From assembly GCA_964578975.1 (NCBI GenBank), contig CAZOFA010000056.1:1-15795 (forward strand): a DNA stretch of 15,795 nucleotides. The letters are read 5' to 3'. How positions within the stretch are numbered: the first letter of the stretch is position 1; every line of letters starts with the position of its first letter. The stretch comes from CAYRUP01 sp964578975 (lineage in GTDB: Bacteria; Pseudomonadota; Gammaproteobacteria; DSM-16500). The notes below the pieces were generated by a model, which made no database searches, had not been told where the DNA came from, and worked only from the letters and a program-made list of their open reading frames with translations. Below, piece after piece: positions 1 to 5,824 of the stretch. The translations under genes and the position numbers were made by a program.

Positions 1-32
1 CCCTGAGGAGCGCGAAGCGCGTCTCGAAGGGT
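1..32. repeat. GC-rich imperfect palindromic repeat at the window edge
   Basis: A GC-rich imperfect palindrome in an AT-rich intergenic setting. The ends CCCT (1-4) and AGGG (28-31) are complementary, GAG (8-10) pairs with CTC (23-25), and the core GCGCGAAGCGCG can fold on itself. It begins 5 nt beyond the stop codon of the adjacent minus-strand gene. It has no T-run on the minus strand inside the window, so it is not a clear intrinsic terminator. It resembles short dispersed palindromic repeats seen between genes in many proteobacteria, and it may continue to the left of the window. No second copy is present in the window, so the repeat status rests on its form and on recollection of similar elements. 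Confidence 0.5.
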
Positions 33-36
33 ATAT

Positions 37-378
37 TTACTTATTCACATCTTCCTTACTATTATCATCATCTTTCAACCAATTCGGCGGCAAGCCCTGC
101 GGTCTGGGTGTAGCATTAAAAGGTGTGGGTTGAAAACGTGTGGTTTGCCCAGTACCCGCACCCGACGAACTTTGACTTCCACCCGAACTGGCTTGATCAG
201 TGGAAAATTCATCCAATAATTCCATGCCTTCAAACAAACGATAGGTCACTTTGACTTTCACGCGCACATCATAATCTATTTTTGCTTCAATAAATGATTT
301 TGCATCGTTGATATCATTAAATTCCGCGACTGGAATATCACTGCCTCGAGAATATTGTTTAGTCACTTTAAATAACAT
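37..378 (-). CDS. Small conserved-looking hypothetical protein with disordered C-terminal tail
   Basis: A 113-residue protein I do not recognise. Residues 1-60 look folded: a beta-strand start (MLFKVTKQY), a helix around 21-34, then a strand-rich part rich in V and K (39-48). Residues 61-100 are low complexity, rich in Ser, Gly, Gln, Thr and Pro, and the tail is acidic (LKDDDNSKED). There is no signal peptide and no membrane segment, so it is probably cytoplasmic. The ATG is preceded by a weak Shine-Dalgarno-like GGACGG. A perfect TATAAT lies about 28 nt upstream of the ATG, which supports separate transcription. It follows rpiA on the same strand after 83 nt, so readthrough from the hslVU-rpiA operon is also possible. 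The ordered head with uniform codon use suggests a real gene; the function is unknown. Confidence 0.75.
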   Translation of the reverse strand: MLFKVTKQYSRGSDIPVAEFNDINDAKSFIEAKIDYDVRVKVKVTYRLFEGMELLDEFSTDQASSGGSQSSSGAGTGQTTRFQPTPFNATPRPQGLPPNWLKDDDNSKEDVNK

Positions 379-405
379 ATTGCACCGTCCAGAGAAAAAG
401 TGTGA

Positions 406-434
406 ATTATAAACTAATTATCTATTCGGCTCCA
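406..434 (-). promoter_or_regulatory. Probable sigma-70 promoter of the 37-378 gene
   Basis: On the minus strand there is a perfect -10 hexamer TATAAT (411 to 406). Seventeen nt upstream is TGGAGC (434 to 429), which matches TTGACA at only 3 of 6 positions. Initiation would fall near 399, giving a leader of about 20 nt to the ATG at 378. The -10 is convincing and the -35 is weak. Confidence 0.45.
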
Positions 435-461
435 GATCGATATTTGAGCGGAAAAGTGTGA

Positions 462-1115
462 TTACTCGCGCTTGATGCCGGACTCCGTTGCGAGTAATAA
501 AACATCTGCGGGACGTTTTGCGAAAATGCCATTGGTCACGACGCCAACAATATTATTGAGTTTTTCTTCCAACGAAATGGGTTCTAAAATTTTTAAATTA
601 AACACATCTAAAATGACATTGCCGTTATCGGTGACAAATCCTTGTCGATAAACAGGATCGCCGCCTAATTTGACAATTTGTCGTGCCACATAACTGCGTG
701 CCATCGGGATCACTTCAACCGCGACCGGAAACGTTCCTAACAAATCTACTTTTTTTGTTTGATCGGCAATGCAAATAATTTTTTTTGCGACCGCCGCGAT
801 AATTTTTTCGCGTGTTAACGCGCCGCCACCGCCTTTAATCATTTGCCGCGCTGCATTCACTTCATCTGCTCCATCGACATACAGCGGTAAATCAGAGACG
901 CTATTTAAATCCCACACGGGAATGCCGAGTGCTTTTAATCTTTTTTCAGTTTCAACCGAACTTGCAACCGCGGCTTCAATTTTTCCTTTGACGGATTTTA
1001 ATTCTTCAATAAAAAAATTCACGGTTGAACCACTTCCCACGCCCAACATCGTGCCAGGTTCGATAAATTCAAGTGCGGCTTTAGCGACTGATTTTTTTAA
1101 TCCATCTGTGTTCAT
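462..1115 (-). CDS. rpiA: Ribose-5-phosphate isomerase A
   Basis: Interconverts ribose 5-phosphate and ribulose 5-phosphate in the non-oxidative pentose phosphate pathway (cytosol). The 217-residue product aligns by eye with E. coli RpiA over its whole length (219 aa there). The phosphate-binding GVGSGST is at 25-31. The active-site segment YVDGADE (79-85) supplies D81 and D84, and KGGGGALTREK (94-104) supplies K94 and E103, the numbering known for the E. coli enzyme. The start was set at 1115 (MNTDGLKKSV). An upstream in-frame extension of 23 residues exists, but it lies inside the preceding gene and has no counterpart in the family. The chosen ATG overlaps the stop of the DUF971 gene as ATGA (1112-1115), so translation is probably coupled. 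It is the last gene of the hslV-hslU-DUF971-rpiA unit. Confidence 0.96.
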   Translation of the reverse strand: MNTDGLKKSVAKAALEFIEPGTMLGVGSGSTVNFFIEELKSVKGKIEAAVASSVETEKRLKALGIPVWDLNSVSDLPLYVDGADEVNAARQMIKGGGGALTREKIIAAVAKKIICIADQTKKVDLLGTFPVAVEVIPMARSYVARQIVKLGGDPVYRQGFVTDNGNVILDVFNLKILEPISLEEKLNNIVGVVTNGIFAKRPADVLLLATESGIKRE

Positions 1116-1423
1116 GCATTTTTCTCTAAATAAGTTTGCCAATTTTGTTGATGATTTTTTCCCAGCGAATACAACGTAGACCAACTATAAATGCCAGTAC
1201 GATGTCCATCACTAAAAATTAATTTAACCGCATACTGTCCTACGGGCTCAATCGCTAAGATATTAACATGTTGTTTGTCACGCCCCACCTCTTGATGACG
1301 CATTTCTGCAGACGGTGAAAACACGCGCAAATATTCACAAGGTAAAACAAAACTTTCGCCGTTTTCAAACTCAATCTCAAGCGTGCGAGTTTTTTTATGT
1401 AACGTGAATTGCTTAGGCGTCAT
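1112..1423 (-). CDS. DUF971 (gamma-butyrobetaine hydroxylase-like N-terminal domain) protein
   Basis: A 103-residue stand-alone DUF971 domain, the fold found at the N terminus of gamma-butyrobetaine hydroxylases and as small bacterial proteins of unsettled function. Family-typical segments are LPCEYLRVFSPSAE (27-40), where the single Cys lies, and GIYSWSTLYSLG (77-88) near the C terminus. There is no signal peptide or membrane segment, and no dioxygenase domain follows, so it is not a hydroxylase in itself. The start ATG overlaps the hslU stop as ATGA (1420-1423) and its own stop overlaps the rpiA start in the same way, so three genes are chained by 4-nt overlaps. A DUF971 gene directly after hslU is, as I recall, common in gammaproteobacteria. 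The domain call is firm and the cellular role is unknown. Confidence 0.9.
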   Translation of the reverse strand: MTPKQFTLHKKTRTLEIEFENGESFVLPCEYLRVFSPSAEMRHQEVGRDKQHVNILAIEPVGQYAVKLIFSDGHRTGIYSWSTLYSLGKNHQQNWQTYLEKNA

Positions 1424-2757
1424 AAAATATATCGACTTAAATCTTCATCTTTAATTAAGTGTTGCAAATATTTATCGACATAGAGCGCATTCACTTTAAT
1501 TTCTTCACCCGCGCGCTCAGAGGCTTCAAACGAAATCTCTTCCAGTAGCCGCTCCATCACTGTATGCAAACGACGTGCGCCAATATTTTCGGTGCGCTCA
1601 TTCACATACCAAGCCACTTCCGCAATGCGCTTAACACCATCTGGCATCATTTTTACTTTTAAACCTTCTGTCGACAGTAATGCAATATATTGTTCAGTCA
1701 ATGAGGCGGTGGGCTCAGTCAGAATGCGCACGAAATCATCCGTGCTTAATGCTTTTAATTCAACACGAATGGGTAAACGACCTTGCAATTCAGGAATTAA
1801 GTCAGACGGTTTGGCATAATGAAAAGCGCCTGAGGCAATAAATAGGATATGATCGGTGCGAACCATGCCATATTTTGTCGACACCGTGGAGCCTTCAATC
1901 AATGGAAGCAAATCGCGTTGCACACCTTCACGCGACACATCCGCACCCATCTGCTCAGAGCGCTTGGCAATTTTGTCCACTTCATCCAGAAACACAATGC
2001 CATTTTGTTCGATGCTTTCCAATGCGCGCGTTTTTAAATCTTCATCATCAATTAATTTCGCCGCTTCTTCTTCACGTAAAATTTTACGCGCATTGACAAT
2101 TTTCATCTTGCGCATTTTTTTGCGATCGGTCGATAAGTTTTGAAACATGTTTTGCAATTGGCTGGTCATTTCTTCCATGCCCGGTGGTGCCATGATTTCA
2201 ACACCAATCGGTGACGCGGACATTTCGATTTCAATTTCTTTTTCATCCAATTCATTTTCACGTAATTTTTTGCGAAATAATTGACGTGTGGTTGTATCTT
2301 CAGGTGCTGGCTCGTGCGGTTCACCGGCAAAACTGGCACGTGCTGGCGGTAATAAAGCATCTAAAATTCGTTCTTCCGCTGCATCTTCTGCTTGCGCGCG
2401 CACTTTTGCCATTTCTTTTTCGCGCATCATTTTAATCGCCATATCCGCCAAATCACGAATAATCGATTCGACATCGCGGCCCACGTAACCGACTTCAGTA
2501 AATTTTGTCGCTTCCACTTTAATGAAAGGTGCGTCGGCTAATTTTGCTAAACGGCGCGCAATTTCTGTTTTGCCCACTCCCGTCGGCCCAATCATCAAAA
2601 TATTTTTTGGCATGATTTCATCGCGCAATTCTTTCGGTAGTTGCATACGACGCCAACGATTACGCAATGCAATTGCCACCGCGCGTTTCGCATCCGCTTG
2701 GCCAATGATGTATTTATCTAATTCATTTACAATTTCTTTGGGAGTCATGTGCGACAT
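1420..2757 (-). CDS. hslU: HslU, ATPase subunit of the HslVU (ClpYQ) protease
   Basis: The AAA+ unfoldase that unfolds substrates and feeds them into the HslV chamber in the cytosol. The 445-residue product is full length. It carries Walker A GPTGVGKT (57-64), the pore-loop motif GYVG (90-93) and Walker B FLDE (256-259). The sensor-2 stretch IGARR lies in the C-terminal domain. The C-terminal tail LSRYIL is the segment that inserts between HslV subunits and activates the peptidase in this family. The intermediate I-domain (roughly 110-235) is charged and variable, as expected. The start at 2757 (MSHMTPKEIV) matches the E. coli N terminus MSEMTPREIV. It begins 21 nt after the hslV stop, and its stop overlaps the next gene as ATGA. 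Expression is probably driven by the sigma-32-like promoter upstream of hslV. Confidence 0.98.
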   Translation of the reverse strand: MSHMTPKEIVNELDKYIIGQADAKRAVAIALRNRWRRMQLPKELRDEIMPKNILMIGPTGVGKTEIARRLAKLADAPFIKVEATKFTEVGYVGRDVESIIRDLADMAIKMMREKEMAKVRAQAEDAAEERILDALLPPARASFAGEPHEPAPEDTTTRQLFRKKLRENELDEKEIEIEMSASPIGVEIMAPPGMEEMTSQLQNMFQNLSTDRKKMRKMKIVNARKILREEEAAKLIDDEDLKTRALESIEQNGIVFLDEVDKIAKRSEQMGADVSREGVQRDLLPLIEGSTVSTKYGMVRTDHILFIASGAFHYAKPSDLIPELQGRLPIRVELKALSTDDFVRILTEPTASLTEQYIALLSTEGLKVKMMPDGVKRIAEVAWYVNERTENIGARRLHTVMERLLEEISFEASERAGEEIKVNALYVDKYLQHLIKDEDLSRYIL

Positions 2758-2778
2758 AATTTTTTACTCTCGTTTTTT

Positions 2779-3318
2779 TTATTCATTTAACGTTTCAATG
2801 GTGAAATTGTCATTGGTATAAATGCAAATATTTGCGGCAATACCCAATGATTTTTCCACAATGGTGCGTGCATCTAACTCAGTATTCTCGAGTAACGCTT
2901 GCGCGGCTGATTTAGCATAGGGACCCCCTGAACCGATAGCAATTAAGCTCTGTTCCGGATCAATCACATCGCCATTGCCGGTGATGATTAACGAACTTTT
3001 CATATCCGCCACGGCGAGCAAGGCTTCTAATTTTCGTAACATACGATCAGTGCGCCAATCTTTGGCGAGCTCAACGGCTGAGCGGACTAAATTTCCTTGA
3101 TGTGTTTCGAGTTTTGCTTCAAATCGTTCGAACAAAGTAAATGCATCTGCAGTTCCACCGGCAAAACCAGCAATGACTTTATTATCATACAAACGCCGTA
3201 CTTTGCGCGCATTGGATTTCATCACCGTGTGGCCATGTGTCACTTGACCATCACCGCCAATGACGACGATGCCATTGCGTCGAACCGATAAAATTGTGGT
3301 ACCGCGATATTGTTCCAA
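2779..3318 (-). CDS. hslV: HslV, peptidase subunit of the HslVU (ClpQY) protease
   Basis: The proteasome-like threonine peptidase whose double hexamer is capped by HslU. The 179-residue product aligns with E. coli HslV throughout, including FAGGTADAFTLFE, KDWRTDRMLRKLEALL and IAIGSGGPYA. The catalytic N-terminal threonine is T7 in TTILSVRR, so a short propeptide MEQYRG must be removed; such a Gly-Thr junction is usual in the family. The start codon is TTG (3318 to 3316), supported by a strong Shine-Dalgarno GGAGG (3331 to 3327) 8 nt upstream. The leader between the sigma-32-like promoter and this start contains a long palindromic repeat. It is the first gene of the hslV-hslU-DUF971-rpiA unit. 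Confidence 0.97.
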   Translation of the reverse strand: MEQYRGTTILSVRRNGIVVIGGDGQVTHGHTVMKSNARKVRRLYDNKVIAGFAGGTADAFTLFERFEAKLETHQGNLVRSAVELAKDWRTDRMLRKLEALLAVADMKSSLIITGNGDVIDPEQSLIAIGSGGPYAKSAAQALLENTELDARTIVEKSLGIAANICIYTNDNFTIETLNE

Positions 3319-3326
3319 AGTATATT

Positions 3327-3331
3327 CCTCC
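3327..3331 (-). promoter_or_regulatory. Shine-Dalgarno that fixes the TTG start of hslV
   Basis: GGAGG on the minus strand, with 8 nt between it and the TTG at 3318-3316. There is no in-frame ATG at a sensible distance, so this site decides the start. The foot of the long hairpin at 3346 lies only 14 nt upstream. Confidence 0.85.
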
Positions 3332-3345
3332 GATTTGTTCTACAG

Positions 3346-3427
3346 CGTCATTGCGAGCGAAGCGAAGCAATCCAGGTTTTTGACCGACACGCAAAACCTG
3401 GATTGCTTCGCTTCGCTCGCAATGACG
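3346..3427. repeat. Palindromic repeat element with 35-bp perfect inverted arms
   Basis: The left arm 3346-3380 and right arm 3393-3427 are perfect reverse complements (35 bp each), separated by a 12-nt loop (3381-3392, TGACCGACACGC). The arm ends are GTCATTGCGAGCGAAGCGAA and its complement. This sequence type recurs as a short non-coding dispersed repeat in many bacterial genomes and gives spurious peptides such as HCERSEAIQ and LRFARND. There is no transposase and no obvious target duplication, so it is MITE-like or REP-like rather than an IS. It lies between the SPOR gene and hslV, inside the predicted 5' leader of hslVU. No T-run follows it on either strand, so it is not a typical intrinsic terminator. 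Confidence 0.9.
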
Positions 3428-3429
3428 GG

Positions 3430-3446
3430 GCTTCGCTCGCAATAAC
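3430..3446. repeat. Partial extra copy of the repeat-arm end
   Basis: GCTTCGCTCGCAATAAC repeats the outer end of the right arm (3410-3426, GCTTCGCTCGCAATGAC) with one mismatch at an offset of 20 nt. It may be the remnant of a second, degraded element or a partial duplication at the insertion edge. It falls about where the sigma-32-like promoter should start transcription. Confidence 0.7.
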
Positions 3447-3450
3447 TGTA

Positions 3451-3478
3451 ATATGGGGATGAAATTAAAATCATCAAG
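3451..3478 (-). promoter_or_regulatory. Sigma-32-type heat-shock promoter for hslVU
   Basis: Minus strand: CTTGAT (3478 to 3473), a 14-nt spacer, then CCCCATAT (3458 to 3451). The RpoH consensus is approximately CTTGAAA, 13-14 nt, CCCCATnT. The match has the same spacer and the same -10 core as the groESL promoter in this window. The -35 overlaps the TGA stop of the SPOR gene (3476-3474). Initiation would be expected near 3444, giving a leader of about 125 nt. HslVU is a classic RpoH target, which agrees. Confidence 0.8.
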
Positions 3479-4046
3479 TCACAGGCTTGATTTCGCTATC
3501 AAACCCTTTTTTACTCACCCGTCGTTGCATCACTTCTGCTTGGCGTTTGCTGGTATAAGGCCCTTGCTGTACGCAATACGTGTGATCCGCTAATTTAATA
3601 ATATCCGCCGTGATTCCCGCTAATAATAACGATAAGCGTAACTGACTTGCACTAATTTGATCTTTAAAAATTCCCAGTCGAATCACATATTGAGGTGACG
3701 CAGGCGCCGTGACGATTTGCTTCGTGGGTGCCGCCGACGCATGATTCACCTGCATTTTAGGCAGTTCCGTATAAAAATCAAAATGCACATTGTTTTCTTG
3801 TTTGAGCTGCACGCTGCTTGGATTCGTTTTCAGAACTGCGTTTTTCGATTTAAACAGTGCTTCTACGTTTTGCACCCAAGTCATGGCACCTTCTTTCACG
3901 CCATGATGTTCATAAAGCCAATAACCCGCGCTACTCAGCACAAATGCGCTAAAAAACACAACTAAAATAACCACCACAGACGCAGGCTCTTTTTTTGGCT
4001 TGCGTGGTTGGTAAGTCATCTTGTTTTTCGCATAATCCTTTCGCAT
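3474..4046 (-). CDS. SPOR-domain membrane protein (FtsN-like)
   Basis: A 190-residue bitopic inner-membrane protein. It has a short basic cytoplasmic N terminus (KNKMTYQPRKPKKE), one transmembrane helix (about 22-45), a periplasmic linker, and a C-terminal SPOR domain (about 117-190: YVIRLGIFKD ... CVQQGPYTSKRQAE). SPOR domains bind denuded septal peptidoglycan, so the protein is probably recruited to the division site. The segment FDFYTELPKM (89-98) is, as I recall, typical of the SPOR proteins encoded next to argS and hslV in Pseudomonas-like gammaproteobacteria. The chosen ATG overlaps the argS stop by one base (TAATG). An alternative start at M10 (4019) has no better ribosome site. An ftsN label is possible but not proven from sequence alone. 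Confidence 0.9.
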   Translation of the reverse strand: MRKDYAKNKMTYQPRKPKKEPASVVVILVVFFSAFVLSSAGYWLYEHHGVKEGAMTWVQNVEALFKSKNAVLKTNPSSVQLKQENNVHFDFYTELPKMQVNHASAAPTKQIVTAPASPQYVIRLGIFKDQISASQLRLSLLLAGITADIIKLADHTYCVQQGPYTSKRQAEVMQRRVSKKGFDSEIKPVT

Positions 4047-5806
4047 TACATACTGTCCGGAGCCGATACACCCAATAAACTCAAACCATTTGCCAAAATT
4101 TGTCGTGTCGCACTAATCAGATTTAAACGCGCAGCGCGCAAGCTTGGATCATCCACTAAAAAAGGATGTGAATTATAATAAGCATGGAAATCATTCGCCA
4201 CATCACGTAAATAATGCGTCAATAGATGCGGCTCGTATTGATGTGCCGCACTTAAAATGACATCACGATAACGCGACAAGGTGCCAAGTAATTTCAATTC
4301 ATGCTCTTCTTTTAGATGAGTTAAATGTTTCAATCCGTCCGCCTCATCATAGGATAAATTCTTTTCTTCACGCTGCCTAAAGACACTTTGAATACGGGCA
4401 TGCGCATACTGTATATAATAAACCGGATTGTCATTGGATTGCGACTTTGCTAAATCCAAATCAAAATCCACATGTTGTTCGCAGCGACGCATCACATAAA
4501 AAAATCGGGCTGCATCATTACCCACTTCATTGCGTAATTCTCTTAGTGTAACAAATGAACCGCTGCGTGTGGACATTTGTACTTGCTCACCCCCACGATA
4601 TAACGTGACGAATTGCACCAGACGATGGGTCCATTTTTGTGGATCGACCTCTAACGCTTTCAATCCGGCGAGCACGCGGGGGACATAACCATGATGATCA
4701 GAGCCAAAAAAATTAAGCGCTAATTCAAAACCGCGTTCGAATTTATTGACATGATAAGCAAGATCATTGGCAAAATACGTTCGCACGCCATTTGAACGCT
4801 TGAGCACACGATCTTTTTCATCACCAAAATTGGTCGACCTAAACCACAACGCACCATCGCGTTCATAAGTGCAGCCATTTTTTTGTAATGTTTCAATCAC
4901 GCGCAGGACTGCATCTGTTTGCACAAATTGACGCTCAGAAAACCATTTTTGAAAATTCACCCCGAACTCGGCTAAATCTTCGCTAATATCACTCAAAATC
5001 GTATCGAGTGTCAGATCAAACACGCGAGCGTAACGTGCGTCACCCAATAATTTTTTCGCGCGTGCAATCACCGCATCGATATAAATTTCTTTGTCACCAC
5101 CCATGGGTTCATCCGGTGGCAAACTTTCAAAGACTAATCGCGCTTCAACCACTAATTCTTCGTGACATTGATCGAATAAATCACGCGCAATCTCAATGAC
5201 ATAATCACCGCGATAGGCATTGGTCGGAAAAACAATGCTTTGATTGCATAAAGAAAGATAACGCAACCACACACTGACCGCCAAAATATCCATTTGACGT
5301 CCCGCATCATTGACATAATATTCACGATGCACATCGTAGCCGACCGCTGATAGAAGATCAGAAACCACAGCGCCATAAGCACCATGTCGACCATGCCCCA
5401 CATGCAGAGGCCCAGTTGGATTGGCCGAGACAAACTCGACAATAACTTTTTTATTTTTCCCAACGTCTGAACAGCCAAATTGCGTTTTTTGCGTGAGCAC
5501 ATCGTTGATGACGTTATATAACGTGTCAGTGGTGACAAAAAAATTAATAAATCCGGGTCCTGCAATTTCAACTTTTTTAATTTGTGCAGACGCAGGTATG
5601 GCTTGAATGATAGTTTCAGCCACTTCGCGCGGTTTACGTTGCAGGGATTTTGCTAAAACCAGCGCAATGTTACTGGCAAAATCGCCATGTTGTTTGTCTT
5701 TCGTTGCATCAATTTGAATACGTGGAAAATCGATATCCCAGTGATGGGTTTTTTTCACATCGGTCAGTGCTTGTTGAAGTAATTTTTCTATCTCTTGTTT
5801 GCTCAT
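4046..5806 (-). CDS. argS: Arginyl-tRNA synthetase
   Basis: A class I aminoacyl-tRNA synthetase that charges tRNA-Arg with arginine in the cytosol and needs bound tRNA for activation. The 586-residue product is of normal family length. The N-terminal Add-1 tRNA-recognition domain covers about 1-110. The catalytic domain has SANPTGPLHVGHGR (127-140), whose HVGH is the HIGH signature. The degenerate KMSKR region is MSTRSG (from 411). A DALR-type all-helical anticodon-binding domain follows to the C terminus (VYYIQYAHARIQSV onward). The start at 5806 lies 18 nt beyond the topA stop. Its stop TAA shares a base with the SPOR gene start. The argS-SPOR-hslV-hslU order is conserved in many gammaproteobacteria. 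Confidence 0.97.
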   Translation of the reverse strand: MSKQEIEKLLQQALTDVKKTHHWDIDFPRIQIDATKDKQHGDFASNIALVLAKSLQRKPREVAETIIQAIPASAQIKKVEIAGPGFINFFVTTDTLYNVINDVLTQKTQFGCSDVGKNKKVIVEFVSANPTGPLHVGHGRHGAYGAVVSDLLSAVGYDVHREYYVNDAGRQMDILAVSVWLRYLSLCNQSIVFPTNAYRGDYVIEIARDLFDQCHEELVVEARLVFESLPPDEPMGGDKEIYIDAVIARAKKLLGDARYARVFDLTLDTILSDISEDLAEFGVNFQKWFSERQFVQTDAVLRVIETLQKNGCTYERDGALWFRSTNFGDEKDRVLKRSNGVRTYFANDLAYHVNKFERGFELALNFFGSDHHGYVPRVLAGLKALEVDPQKWTHRLVQFVTLYRGGEQVQMSTRSGSFVTLRELRNEVGNDAARFFYVMRRCEQHVDFDLDLAKSQSNDNPVYYIQYAHARIQSVFRQREEKNLSYDEADGLKHLTHLKEEHELKLLGTLSRYRDVILSAAHQYEPHLLTHYLRDVANDFHAYYNSHPFLVDDPSLRAARLNLISATRQILANGLSLLGVSAPDSM

Positions 5807-5824
5807 AATTTTTTTTCATCATTT

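Noticed and set aside
769..1179. Plus-strand ORF of 136 codons opposite rpiA
   Set aside because: It is antisense to conserved RpiA and DUF971 coding sequence, with no recognisable domain and no ribosome site seen.
1116..1184. A 23-residue upstream extension of rpiA
   Set aside because: It lies within the DUF971 gene, has no family counterpart, and the ATG at 1115 fits both the E. coli N terminus and the ATGA overlap.
3346..3427. The long hairpin as an intrinsic terminator after the SPOR gene
   Set aside because: No T-run follows the stem on either strand, and the stem is far longer than usual terminators.
3251..3445. Short ORFs on both strands across the repeat (peptides with HCERSEAIQ and LRFARND)
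   Set aside because: They are translations of the palindromic repeat, a well-known source of spurious gene calls, and they overlap the hslV start.
3346..3446. CRISPR array
   Set aside because: Only an inverted repeat and one partial copy; no regularly spaced direct repeats with unique spacers.
4046..5806. Loss of the KMSKR motif in ArgS as a sign of inactivity
   Set aside because: A degenerate KMSKR is usual in many arginyl-tRNA synthetases; all other landmarks and the length are normal.
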